Part shown: piece by piece, positions 33,909 through 42,571 of the stretch
How the letters are laid out: each line of letters begins with the position of its first letter
Numbering within the stretch: the stretch's first letter is position 1
Assembly (NCBI RefSeq): GCF_002834235.1
Contig: NZ_NNBY01000027.1
Location: 91,675-155,674, forward strand
DNA: 64,000 bases
Direction: 5' to 3'
DNA from: Ruminococcus bromii
GTDB lineage: Bacteria > Bacillota > Clostridia > Oscillospirales > Acutalibacteraceae
The notes under the pieces: generated by a model
The model's database searches: none
Told to the model about the DNA's origin: nothing
The model's input: the letters and a program-made list of their open reading frames with translations, nothing else
Translations under genes and position numbers: made by a program

Positions 33909-35627
33909 TTAATAAAAACGATAAACATTGCAATACGACTCGGTTTCAACAAAATAGTCGTACCAGTTGTAGAAATCTTCAAAGCTGTAATCAGCCTGAA
34001 TAAGCTCATAATTCTTAAATTTTGTGTTTTCCGTTATGTATTTAAGCACATCATCTTTGTCTGCAAGGCGGGAAACATAAACCGTTACCTCGTCAAGTGA
34101 CGCAAGCTTTTTGTCCGTTTTGAGTTTTTCCATGCAGTCGGTTTCCTGCTTATTTGTGTCGCCGTTAAACATAAATGCCTCGGCTAGCGAAGAAACCTTT
34201 CCGTTGGTGATAACTCCTCGTTTTTCGGCAAATTCTTCAAGCTCATCACCGAGAGTCGGAGAGAACTTTGAACTCTGAACAATCATTGTGCTGTCGTAGT
34301 TCATAAACTTGTCAATACACTTGTTCCATTCAAGCATTGCAGTTCCGACAAAAATGCAGTTGTCTGTCTTTGGTTCATAGAGATTTGTTTTGCCGTATGT
34401 GTAGTAGGGCTTAACCGTAACAAACGCTGTGACTGACGCAAGCAAAATGCATACAGGCACGGCAAGGCGTATCTTCTGATTTTTGAAAAGTGTGAAAATT
34501 CTGATAAACGAGAATGCAAAAAGCATCGCAATCAGCGGAAGTGACGCCATAACATAGCGGTCGCTGTTAAACGGTGAAACAAGTGAAATGCCAATGAAAT
34601 AGCAAACTGCCGGAACTACGGCAAACATCGCCTTTTTAGGAATTTTTACCTTTTTCACAAAACGGAAATAAATTCCGAATCCGATAACTGCGGCTGTACA
34701 AAGTCCGAGCAGCCAAACCTGATTGATGAACATATCCTTTGCAAGAATCTGAACATAGGTGCAAAGCTTGTAGAAAACATAGGTCACAACCGTAATCATA
34801 TCAAGCGCCGACATATCAAGCGAACTGAGTCCACGGTTGCCGCCGAGTACATTCGAGATTATGTACGGATAAATGCAGAGTGCAAGTCCTGCACCGACAA
34901 CAGCCGCAATAATATACTTAATAAGGTCTTTACCGCACTTTTCCTTAATTTTGAGCACAAGGAAAACAAGTCCCGTAAGTCCTGCAAAGAGGATGAAATA
35001 ATACTGGGTAAGCACACCGCAAAGCACTGTAACTGCAAGCAGAATGCAATCCTTTATGCCGACGGTGTTCTTTTTTTCATAGAGCTTTATGCTCATATAA
35101 ACGAACGCAAGCACCCAGAAGGTAAGCGTTGCGTACATTCTGAGATAAATTGTCGTGGTAATACACGCAATACTCAGAGCATATGCCCCCGCACCAATCA
35201 AGGCGTAAAGATTGTTGCCCGTGATTTTCCGTCCGATTTTATAAAGCATAATCAAAATGCCTGCCATGGCAAGCACATTTATTGAATAGGCAAGCCATTT
35301 TGAGAACACGCCCGGAAAGAACGAACAGACCGTGTGAACAAGTGCGTAATAGAGAGGCGGATGCGACGCATCTATAATCTGATTTTCATATACCTGAGCA
35401 TAGTCGAATCTGTCATCGGGCGACACGGCAAGATACTCGTTGAAATCCTCGGGACTGTTCCAACCTCCGTCAACATTAAGCTGTTTTGAGGAATTTGCAA
35501 GGTTATAGGTCAGAAGCTCGTCCTCGTGAAAGCCCTGTTTTGAAAACATATAAACCGTGCTTATGACAAGGCTCACCGCAATAATAACCGCAAGAATTAT
35601 TCTTGCCTTTTTGTTGTCGATTTTCAT
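33909..35627 (-). CDS. GT-C fold membrane glycosyltransferase, GT39/ArnT-like
   Basis: A 572-residue protein with about 10-12 TM helices and a C-terminal extracytoplasmic domain. After the first TM helix is HEDELLTYNLA, whose acidic pair is the likely catalytic site, and HPPLYYALVH follows, as in GT39/ArnT-type lipid-phosphosugar transferases. It probably glycosylates a protein or envelope lipid using a polyprenyl-phosphate sugar; the acceptor is unknown. The ATG at 35627 has GGAGA upstream; the longer in-frame extension lacks one. It forms an operon with the patatin gene. Confidence 0.78.
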   Translation of the reverse strand: MKIDNKKARIILAVIIAVSLVISTVYMFSKQGFHEDELLTYNLANSSKQLNVDGGWNSPEDFNEYLAVSPDDRFDYAQVYENQIIDASHPPLYYALVHTVCSFFPGVFSKWLAYSINVLAMAGILIMLYKIGRKITGNNLYALIGAGAYALSIACITTTIYLRMYATLTFWVLAFVYMSIKLYEKKNTVGIKDCILLAVTVLCGVLTQYYFILFAGLTGLVFLVLKIKEKCGKDLIKYIIAAVVGAGLALCIYPYIISNVLGGNRGLSSLDMSALDMITVVTYVFYKLCTYVQILAKDMFINQVWLLGLCTAAVIGFGIYFRFVKKVKIPKKAMFAVVPAVCYFIGISLVSPFNSDRYVMASLPLIAMLFAFSFIRIFTLFKNQKIRLAVPVCILLASVTAFVTVKPYYTYGKTNLYEPKTDNCIFVGTAMLEWNKCIDKFMNYDSTMIVQSSKFSPTLGDELEEFAEKRGVITNGKVSSLAEAFMFNGDTNKQETDCMEKLKTDKKLASLDEVTVYVSRLADKDDVLKYITENTKFKNYELIQADYSFEDFYNWYDYFVETESYCNVYRFY

Positions 35628-35794
35628 ATAAAATTCTCCGTAATAATCAAAATTAAAATCAGCCGACAATTTTGTGCCGTTCAAACGGCAATTTTCGGCA
35701 TTCCGCATTTAAATGATTATACCACAAATACGGTCACAATAACAATAGACTTTACAAAAATTTTGTATGTAATGCGTTTTCGGGCAAACAAAAA

Positions 35795-35818
35795 TGCCGA
35801 CAGAAAAATCCGTCGGCA
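35795..35818 (-). terminator. intrinsic terminator of glgB
   Basis: TGCCGAC pairs with GTCGGCA; the minus strand continues TTTTTGTTTG. Confidence 0.75.
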
Positions 35819-35840
35819 CAAATGATTTGTAATATTTTGA

Positions 35841-38141
35841 TTATTTTTTAGCTGTTGTTTTCTTTTCGGCAGGCTTTTCCGCTTTTACGGTTTTGCTTTC
35901 AGCCTTTGCGACAGTTTCGGTTTTCTCGACTTTTTCAGTCTTTTCGACCTTAACTGCTTTTTCTGTTTTTTCAGCTTTTTTCTCAACCTCAGCAGGAGCA
36001 GGAGTTTCCTCCTTAACTGCTTTTACTGCCTTTTTAACGGGCTTTTCGGGAGCGGGTTCGGCTTTCTTTTCAACCTTTTCAGCGATTGCTTCTGCCTTTG
36101 CAGACTTTGCCTCAACCTTTACTTTTTCTGCCTTATCTTCCTTTTTCGGAGCAGCCTTTGCCGATTTCTTTGCCTTTTCGGCTTTAAGCTTTGCAAGAGC
36201 GGCGTCCTTCTTTGCCGTAGTCTTTTTCTTTACGGGAAGAGCCAGCTTCTTTTTAAGCTTGAAATACATAACAGCAAGCGGCGGAACTGTGATTTCCATT
36301 GAATAGTTGAGCTCGTGGTCTTTCTTCTTTTTAGCCTTGAGCTCGCCCTCGTTTCTGATTCCGCAACCGCCGAATTCTTCAGCCTCGGAGTTGAACACTT
36401 CTTCATAAATACCGTATTCGGGCACACCAACAACATAGTTATCGTGCTGAACAGGCTGGAAGTTACATACGCAGATGATTTCACTGCCGTCATAAGCAAT
36501 TCTGCGGAACGAAATGATGCTGTTCTTGTAGTCATCAAGTGCAATCCACTGGAAACCGTCCCAATCATAGTCGTTCTCATGCATGGCAGGAACATCACGA
36601 TAGAACTTGTTTGCCTCAGCAAAGAAAAGGTTAAGCTGACGGTGCTTTTCAAATGAAAGAAGGTTCCATTCAAGCTCCTCGTTCGCATTCCACTCGTCAA
36701 ACTGACCGATTTCACTGCCCATGAACATAAGCTTCTTACCCGGGTGAGCCATCATATACGCTATGAAACCTCTCACACCGCTGAACTTCATGTCATAGTC
36801 GCCGGGCATTTTATTAATGAGAGAACCCTTGCCGTAAACAACTTCATCATGAGAAATCGGGAGCATAAAGTTCTCGGAAAAAGCATAAACCATGCTGAAT
36901 GTAAGTGTGTCGTGGTGATAATTTCTCCACAACGGATCAAGTGAGATGTACGAAAGCATATCGTTCATCCAACCCATATTCCACTTGTAGTCAAAGCCGA
37001 GTCCCATATCCTTAATCGGATAGCGTGTAACATTCGGCCATGCCGTACTTTCTTCGGCAATCATCATAGCCTCTGGGTGGAACATATGTACAACCGTGTT
37101 GAGCTTCTGCAGGAAATCTACAGCAACAAGGTTTTCTCTTCCGCCGTATGCGTTTGCAATCCACTCGCCGTCTTTTCTGTTGTAGTCAAGATAAAGCATT
37201 GATGCAACGGCGTCGACACGGATACCGTCAACATGATACTTGTCAAGCCAGAACATTGCAGATGAAAGGAGGAAGCTTGTTACCTCATATCTGCCGTAAT
37301 TGAAAATATATGTACCCCATTCCTTGTGTTCACCGATACGGGGATCTTCATATTCATAACAGCCTGTACCGTCAAATCTGCCAAGACCGTGTGCGTCCTT
37401 CGGGAAGTGGGCAGGAACCCAGTCAAGGATAACGCCGATGCCCTCTTCATGACATCTGTCCACAAAATACATAAGGTCTTTCGGCTCACCGTAACGGGAT
37501 GTTGCGGCAAAGTAGCCTGTAACCTGATATCCCCAGCTGCCGTCAAACGGATATTCTGTAAGAGGCATAAACTCAATGTGAGTGTAGCCCATATTCTTAA
37601 CATAAGGAATAAGCTCATCAGCAAGCTTGCGATAGCTGAAAACATTGCCGTCCTCATACTTACGCCAAGAACCTGCGTTTACCTCGTAAACATTGACAGG
37701 CATACTCTTGTGCGGATGCTCTTTTTTGTAGTCATACCACTTTTCATCATGCCACTTGTAGCCGTCAATCTCATAAACACGGGATGCGTTATCGGGACGA
37801 GTCTGGCAATGAAAAGCATAAGGATCGGTTTTGAGCCTTCTCTCATGCCACGGAGTTTCGACACAATATTTATAGCAGGCAAACTCGGGAATTCCCTCAA
37901 TAAACAACTCCCAGACGCCGCCGTCCGAGATTTTGTACATAAAGTTTGCGTCATTGTTCCAGTCGTTAAAATCACCGACCACCGAAACGGACAATGCGTT
38001 CGGTGCCCATACTCTGAAAACAACGCCCTGACGGCCGTCCCAGTTCACAAAGTGTGAGCCTAAAAATTCATAAGCACGAACAGATTCGCCCTGTAAAAAC
38101 TGATCAAGCGGCGCTCTTTCGTCATTGATTTTAAAAGCCAT
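35841..38141 (-). CDS. glgB: 1,4-alpha-glucan branching enzyme with long Lys/Ala/Glu tail
   Basis: A 766-residue enzyme: CBM48 N-terminus (about 25-115), then the GH13 barrel with nucleophile Asp in GIRVDAVASM, acid Glu in AEESTAWP and HD in ISHDEVVYGK, and a C-terminal beta domain. It makes alpha-1,6 branches in glycogen. The enzyme proper ends near residue 630. The remaining ~135 residues are a low-complexity Lys/Ala/Glu/Val/Thr tail resembling histone H1-like or charged surface tails, unusual for GlgB. No other glg gene is adjacent. GAGGG precedes the ATG. Confidence 0.93.
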   Translation of the reverse strand: MAFKINDERAPLDQFLQGESVRAYEFLGSHFVNWDGRQGVVFRVWAPNALSVSVVGDFNDWNNDANFMYKISDGGVWELFIEGIPEFACYKYCVETPWHERRLKTDPYAFHCQTRPDNASRVYEIDGYKWHDEKWYDYKKEHPHKSMPVNVYEVNAGSWRKYEDGNVFSYRKLADELIPYVKNMGYTHIEFMPLTEYPFDGSWGYQVTGYFAATSRYGEPKDLMYFVDRCHEEGIGVILDWVPAHFPKDAHGLGRFDGTGCYEYEDPRIGEHKEWGTYIFNYGRYEVTSFLLSSAMFWLDKYHVDGIRVDAVASMLYLDYNRKDGEWIANAYGGRENLVAVDFLQKLNTVVHMFHPEAMMIAEESTAWPNVTRYPIKDMGLGFDYKWNMGWMNDMLSYISLDPLWRNYHHDTLTFSMVYAFSENFMLPISHDEVVYGKGSLINKMPGDYDMKFSGVRGFIAYMMAHPGKKLMFMGSEIGQFDEWNANEELEWNLLSFEKHRQLNLFFAEANKFYRDVPAMHENDYDWDGFQWIALDDYKNSIISFRRIAYDGSEIICVCNFQPVQHDNYVVGVPEYGIYEEVFNSEAEEFGGCGIRNEGELKAKKKKDHELNYSMEITVPPLAVMYFKLKKKLALPVKKKTTAKKDAALAKLKAEKAKKSAKAAPKKEDKAEKVKVEAKSAKAEAIAEKVEKKAEPAPEKPVKKAVKAVKEETPAPAEVEKKAEKTEKAVKVEKTEKVEKTETVAKAESKTVKAEKPAEKKTTAKK

Positions 38142-38191
38142 AGTAACCCTCTTTTCTGCGATTGTAGGCAGTTCTTCAATAATACAAGTAT

Positions 38192-38220
38192 AGTATAATA
38201 TATTTTCACCAAATATACAA
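38192..38220 (-). promoter_or_regulatory. promoter of glgB
   Basis: Minus strand TTGTAT at 38220-38215, 17-base spacer, TATACT at 38197-38192. Confidence 0.7.
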
Positions 38221-38340
38221 GTGGTAAAAACGATTTTTATGTAAATAATTTTGTCGGTTTGCCTGAAATATTGTCAGTTGCTGTGAAAATCGTTCCAAAA
38301 AATAGTCAGAGAATGCGTGTTTCATCCGTAATTTTTATTT

Positions 38341-38369
38341 TTGACACACTTATCCCATACTGTTATAAT
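38341..38369 (+). promoter_or_regulatory. strong promoter of the TetR-family gene
   Basis: TTGACA at 38341-38346, 17-base spacer, TATAAT at 38364-38369: full consensus. Confidence 0.85.
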
Positions 38370-38452
38370 ATACAATAACGAAAGCATAAACAAGCGACAA
38401 TTACGCTACTTTCGTTGGAAAACCGACTAATTTTAAAATCAGGTGATTATCT

Positions 38453-39028
38453 TTGGACATAAGAGTTATGAAAAGCAAGAAAAGTATTTTTGACGCATTT
38501 GTAAATCTGCGTTCAAAAAAAGAACTGCGCAAAATTACCGTTAAGGAGCTTTGTGAAAAAGCACTCATCAATAAATCGACCTTCTACACATATTATGAAG
38601 ATATGTTCGACCTTTCGGACAAAATTGAAAGCGAGGTAGTTGACGGCATTGTAAGTACCATAAGCAATCCGCAGATGATGATCGACGAGCCCGTAAAATT
38701 TTATCGCAATCTTCTGGGTGCAATGACCGAAAACAAGGCACTGACAAACACGGTTTTTTCCGGTTCACAACATCCCAATCTTATAGTAAAGCTTTCAAAA
38801 TCATTGAAAAATATGATTTTTGAAAATCATCCGGAATATATAAACGATAAGAAATTCTGCACACTTCTTGACTACGCAATCTACGGCGGATACTATGCCT
38901 TTGTTGAAAATCAGGAGAACACAAACGATTATTCGGATGAACTTATTGAATCGGTTTCAGTGATTTCCGAGCATATGACAAAACTCATAAAAGCAAGCAT
39001 TCCAACCCTTAAGAGCAATAATACATAA
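38453..39028 (+). CDS. TetR/AcrR-family transcriptional regulator
   Basis: A 191-residue regulator with the N-terminal TetR helix-turn-helix (SIFDAFVNLR, ITVKELCEKALINKSTFYTY, YYEDMFDL) and a ligand-binding helical C-terminus. The start is TTG, 7 bases after CAGGTG. The target is unknown: the neighbours are glgB on the other strand and a cation/proton antiporter downstream, about 200 bases away with its own promoter. A perfect-consensus promoter drives this gene, as expected for an autoregulated repressor. Confidence 0.85.
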   Translation: MDIRVMKSKKSIFDAFVNLRSKKELRKITVKELCEKALINKSTFYTYYEDMFDLSDKIESEVVDGIVSTISNPQMMIDEPVKFYRNLLGAMTENKALTNTVFSGSQHPNLIVKLSKSLKNMIFENHPEYINDKKFCTLLDYAIYGGYYAFVENQENTNDYSDELIESVSVISEHMTKLIKASIPTLKSNNT

Positions 39029-39121
39029 AAAGACTTTTTGTATATTTTTCAAGCTGTATTATTCATTAATTTGTGCAAAGTGCGGTTTTTGTCGAACTTT
39101 TGCCGAACTTCAAAATATTTA

Positions 39122-39150
39122 TTTAAAATCGCTGTCGATTGTGATAGAAT
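39122..39150 (+). promoter_or_regulatory. candidate promoter of the antiporter gene
   Basis: TTTAAA at 39122-39127, 17-base spacer, TAGAAT at 39145-39150. Confidence 0.5.
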
Positions 39151-39180
39151 ATATTCGGTTTTATAAGAGAGAAAGGAGAG

Positions 39181-39222
39181 TCGGTCAGACTGCCGTTTAG
39201 GAGGCGTTTGAAGTCTGTCCGA
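39181..39222 (+). promoter_or_regulatory. structured 5' leader hairpin before the antiporter gene
   Basis: TCGGTCAGAC at 39181-39190 pairs with GTCTGTCCGA at 39213-39222 (one T-T mismatch). The 22-base loop holds GCC, AGGAGG and GGC. The hairpin ends 10 bases before the ATG. It could be a regulatory leader; no known class is claimed. Confidence 0.5.
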
Positions 39223-39232
39223 AAAAGAAGTT

Positions 39233-40534
39233 ATGGAAATTAACACACTTGATATTCTGAAGAATCTTGCCATAATCCTTGTTGCGGCAAAGCTTCTCGG
39301 TATTGTTGCCAGAAAGCTCGGCGCACCGCAGGTTGTGGGTGAGATTATTGCAGGTCTTATCGTAGGACCTTGTATGCTTAATTTTGTTTCGTATGACGGG
39401 TTCATCTCAGGTATGGCTGAAATCGGCGTTATTTTGCTGATGTTCTCGGCAGGTCTGGGAACGGATCTTAAAGAGCTTATCAAAACAGGACCTGTTGCCC
39501 TGCTTGTTGCGTTTGCCGGTGTAATCGTTTCAGTTCTCGGCGGTGCGGCTGTTTACCTTGGATTCGGCTTTGGTGACGGCGACCTTGCGATGCTTGAGGC
39601 TGTATTTATGGGAACAATCCTTGCGGCAACCTCGGTTAGTATTACTGTTCAGGCTCTTAAAGAGATGGGACACCTGAAAGGAAGGGTTGCAACAACAATT
39701 CTTTCAGCCGCAATTATAGACGATGTTATCGGCATCGTACTTCTCACCGTTGTAATCGGTTTCAAAAGCCCCGATGTTCAGCCTGCGTCCGTTTGCATCA
39801 ACATTGTACTTTTCTTTGTTCTTGCATTTATACTCGGCTTTGCACTTTATTTTCTCTTCAAGTGGCTCGACAAACTCTGGCCGCACTCAAGAAGAATTCC
39901 GATTTTCGGTCTTGTTCTCTGCTTTGCGTGTGCATATTGTGCGGAGGAATTTTTCGGAATTGCAGACATCACAGGCGCATATGTTGCAGGTATTATCCTC
40001 TGTAACATCAAGGATTCACAGTACATCGAAAGAAAGATGGATGTCAGCTCGTACATGATTTTCGGACCTGTATTCTTTGCAAGTATCGGACTTCAGACAA
40101 GCTTTAACGATTTCAACCTTTCAATGCTCTGGTTCTCAATTGCACTCGTTGCAGTTGCACTTTTGACAAAGGTTATCGGCTGCGGCGGTACGGCAAAGCT
40201 TTGCAAATTCAATATGCCTGACTCGCTCAAAATCGGCGTAGGTATGATGAACCGTGGTGAGGTCGGTCTTATCGTTGCCAAGAAGGGACTTGACACAGGT
40301 CTTATGGCGCCGCAGTTTTTTGCTCCTATTATTATTCTCATCATCGTTTCATCGCTTGCAACACCTATTCTTCTCAAGGTGGTTTACAAGAAATGGCCGG
40401 GTAAAGAAAATGAGGAGGCAGACAACCGTTCGGAAAAGCTTGCCGAAAACGAAAAGTATCTTACTCAGGAAGTTGTCGGTGCAACCTACAACATCACAGA
40501 AGATAATTTCAAAGATAAAAGCAAAGACGAATAA
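39233..40534 (+). CDS. CPA2-family cation:proton antiporter
   Basis: A 433-residue membrane protein with about 12 TM helices, opening with AAKLLGIVARKLGAPQVVGE and AGLIVGP, typical of KefB/NapA-type antiporters. Core residues include a TM acid pair region near AAIIDDVIGIVLL, where DD is the ion-binding motif of electrogenic CPA2 antiporters. It exchanges Na+ or K+ for protons. No KTN/RCK nucleotide-binding domain is fused; the C-terminal ~50 residues are a short acidic tail. A structured leader precedes the gene. The start lacks a strong ribosome binding site. Confidence 0.9.
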   Translation: MEINTLDILKNLAIILVAAKLLGIVARKLGAPQVVGEIIAGLIVGPCMLNFVSYDGFISGMAEIGVILLMFSAGLGTDLKELIKTGPVALLVAFAGVIVSVLGGAAVYLGFGFGDGDLAMLEAVFMGTILAATSVSITVQALKEMGHLKGRVATTILSAAIIDDVIGIVLLTVVIGFKSPDVQPASVCINIVLFFVLAFILGFALYFLFKWLDKLWPHSRRIPIFGLVLCFACAYCAEEFFGIADITGAYVAGIILCNIKDSQYIERKMDVSSYMIFGPVFFASIGLQTSFNDFNLSMLWFSIALVAVALLTKVIGCGGTAKLCKFNMPDSLKIGVGMMNRGEVGLIVAKKGLDTGLMAPQFFAPIIILIIVSSLATPILLKVVYKKWPGKENEEADNRSEKLAENEKYLTQEVVGATYNITEDNFKDKSKDE

Positions 40535-40552
40535 TTTAATACAATAACCTAA

Positions 40553-40594
40553 AAGGACAAATGACCGTCATCAAGTCATTTGTCCTTATTTTTA
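40553..40594 (+). terminator. terminator between the antiporter and lipoprotein genes
   Basis: AAGGACAAATGAC pairs with GTCATTTGTCCTT, followed by ATTTTTATTT; it can serve both strands. Confidence 0.85.
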
Positions 40595-40608
40595 TTTATG
40601 CGGTTTTA

Positions 40609-41025
40609 TTAATTTTTTTCAAACAGAGTTCCTTTAGGATAAATTTTGTTTGTGTTTTGATACATATAATCAAAAAGAATATCAAACACTTCTTTGTTTT
40701 TGTTATCAATCAAAGCGTATTCGGTAATTGAATTATCTTTGATAAAAGCAATGACCAATGTATCGTCAACACCTGTAACCGACAGTTTTTCGGCATTTTT
40801 GATTTTTAGATTTTCGACAGCTGTTTTCACATCATATGACGAATCAATAATCACATTATCCCAACTGTCTGCATATGAATCAAGCGAAATTCCCTTTTCG
40901 GTATTCTGAATTTTGCTTATTTCAGTTGCAATACTGTCGTTCGGCTTCAAATCGCCCTGTGAACAACCTACTGCAAACAGACACACAATAATTAACGAAA
41001 TTGTCAATGCCAAACTTTTTCTCAT
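40609..41025 (-). CDS. hypothetical lipoprotein
   Basis: A 138-residue exported lipoprotein with signal peptide and lipobox FAVGC (Cys about residue 21). The mature part is small, mixed and charged, with no motif I recognise. GGAGGA precedes the ATG. It is convergent with the antiporter gene and just downstream of asparaginase on the minus strand. Confidence 0.7.
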   Translation of the reverse strand: MRKSLALTISLIIVCLFAVGCSQGDLKPNDSIATEISKIQNTEKGISLDSYADSWDNVIIDSSYDVKTAVENLKIKNAEKLSVTGVDDTLVIAFIKDNSITEYALIDNKNKEVFDILFDYMYQNTNKIYPKGTLFEKN

Positions 41026-41092
41026 TTTTCCTCCTTAATTTTTAGATGAAGAATTTGTTTTTATAAGTCAATATTAGAAATTGTTTTGGTCA

Positions 41093-42061
41093 TTAAAAAT
41101 CTTCTGCACAGGGCAAAAATGCCTTGTCAAATTCACTTTTCGGCAAAAGCCACAGCTTGATGTACATTGCAATCGGTGATGCAGGAGGCAGAACTGTTAT
41201 ATTAAGCCCGTCAAATTTCAGCTTGCTTTCGTAATAAAAGCCCTTGCACGCACCCGTCAAAAATACGGGAATATTCATTGCTTTTGCTTTTTGACAAAAG
41301 TCGTTCAAAGCCTTACCGTCTGTATTCAGCGTACCCGAATGGAATCCCTCAAGTAAAACGGCTTTTACATTTTCCGTAATTTCAGGATACTGCATACCGA
41401 CCGTTGCGGAAATTTTCAGCACATTGCTGTTATCCGAAAGTCGGACGCTTTCATCAAAAGTAAACTTGCTTTTTGAAGCCTTGTAACGGATGTTCTTCAC
41501 AAAAAGTCCGTTCTGAATTTTTCCGTAGCTTTCGTCAAAGATGCTGTGCAGTTCGTCGCTGTATGCCAAATGTGCAAGCAGTCTTGACGCTCTGTGAATT
41601 GTCACGGGCAAGTCCGCGTTTTTATACGAAACAAAAACACCGTTTCCGCTGCCCGACTTTATAAAGTCAATCGCACCGACAAAATTTTTAAAGCCGTTTG
41701 AACGGCTGTCATCAAGCGGATAATTTGCCGAAACAAGCACAATCGGCACATTTAAGCCGTCAAAAATATAAGCAAGAAATGCAGAGGTGTATTGCAGGGT
41801 GTCCGTTCCGTGAGTTACAACAATGCCGTCATAGCTGTTCAAATCATAGCTTTGCAGGCAGTCGGCAAGCCTGTTCATGTGACCGCCCTCAAGATTTTCG
41901 CTGAGGACGGTATAAGGCTCAGCCGTGTCAAAATCAACATCGCCGTACCTGTCAAGATACATCTGCGTGAGCATATATTTCTGCTCATTGTCGGGCAAAA
42001 GCACCTCGCCTTTACGCACACAGCCGATTGTACCGCCCGTAAAAACAACAAGAATTTTCAT
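41093..42061 (-). CDS. L-asparaginase
   Basis: A 322-residue asparaginase with the first nucleophile Thr in VVFTGGTIG and the second triad in VVTHGTDTLQYT. It hydrolyses Asn to Asp and ammonia. No signal peptide is seen, so it is the cytoplasmic type I form. GAGGTGA precedes the ATG. The PNPOx-like and DUF1015 genes lie upstream on the same strand. Confidence 0.9.
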   Translation of the reverse strand: MKILVVFTGGTIGCVRKGEVLLPDNEQKYMLTQMYLDRYGDVDFDTAEPYTVLSENLEGGHMNRLADCLQSYDLNSYDGIVVTHGTDTLQYTSAFLAYIFDGLNVPIVLVSANYPLDDSRSNGFKNFVGAIDFIKSGSGNGVFVSYKNADLPVTIHRASRLLAHLAYSDELHSIFDESYGKIQNGLFVKNIRYKASKSKFTFDESVRLSDNSNVLKISATVGMQYPEITENVKAVLLEGFHSGTLNTDGKALNDFCQKAKAMNIPVFLTGACKGFYYESKLKFDGLNITVLPPASPIAMYIKLWLLPKSEFDKAFLPCAEDF

Positions 42062-42106
42062 ATACTCACCTCTTTCATATTCTGCCCTTAAACAATTATA
42101 AATAAA

Positions 42107-42571
42107 CTATTTATTTTCCTTACCCGTGATTTTTTCGATTGTGATTTCATAAACGCCTGTCCTACTGCCCGATTTCTCTATGCACCTTTTTCCGCTTTCG
42201 ATAAATTCGGGAGCATATTTTTCAACAATCAGTTCAAGACCTCTGTTCTTGTTTTTAACCGATTTTGCAATCGTACCGAACACAACCGCACTTTCGTATT
42301 TTGAAGTCAGCTTTGCACCGTCAATTCTGTTGTTTTGAACCGTGCAGAACGAAACCTTGTTGCTGTATTCAACATTTTTCAGTTTCAAACCCGAATTCGG
42401 AGCACAATGGAAATAAATTTTGTTGCCCTCAACGGCAAAATTTACAGGCACACCGTAGGGATAGCCGTCCTCGCCGATTGTTGACAAAATGCCGTATTCA
42501 CCGTTTTTAAGGATTTCATAGGCTCTTTCTTCGGTAGTTTCCCTGTCTTTTCTACGCATCTTTTCGTTCAT
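42107..42571 (-). CDS. pyridoxamine 5'-phosphate oxidase-like flavin protein
   Basis: A 154-residue split-barrel protein of the PNPOx/NimA-like group: YGILSTIGEDGYPYGVPVNF, IYFHCAPNSGLKLKNV and VSFCTVQNN are the usual segments. Such proteins bind FMN or F420 and reduce small molecules; nitroimidazole resistance has been tied to some relatives. The start shares a base with the DUF1015 stop (TAATG), so the two are translationally coupled. Confidence 0.88.
   Translation of the reverse strand: MNEKMRRKDRETTEERAYEILKNGEYGILSTIGEDGYPYGVPVNFAVEGNKIYFHCAPNSGLKLKNVEYSNKVSFCTVQNNRIDGAKLTSKYESAVVFGTIAKSVKNKNRGLELIVEKYAPEFIESGKRCIEKSGSRTGVYEITIEKITGKENK

Larger units (their letters stand above)
38142..38452. 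other. 311-bp divergent intergenic region glgB / TetR gene
   Basis: Contains the glgB promoter at 38192-38220 and the TetR-gene promoter at 38341-38369. The part between is AT-rich with no obvious RNA gene. No clear TetR palindrome was picked out. Confidence 0.6.

Noticed and set aside
35890..36240. Long repetitive purine/pyrimidine tract in glgB
   Set aside because: It encodes the Lys/Ala/Glu tail in frame; not a separate repeat element.
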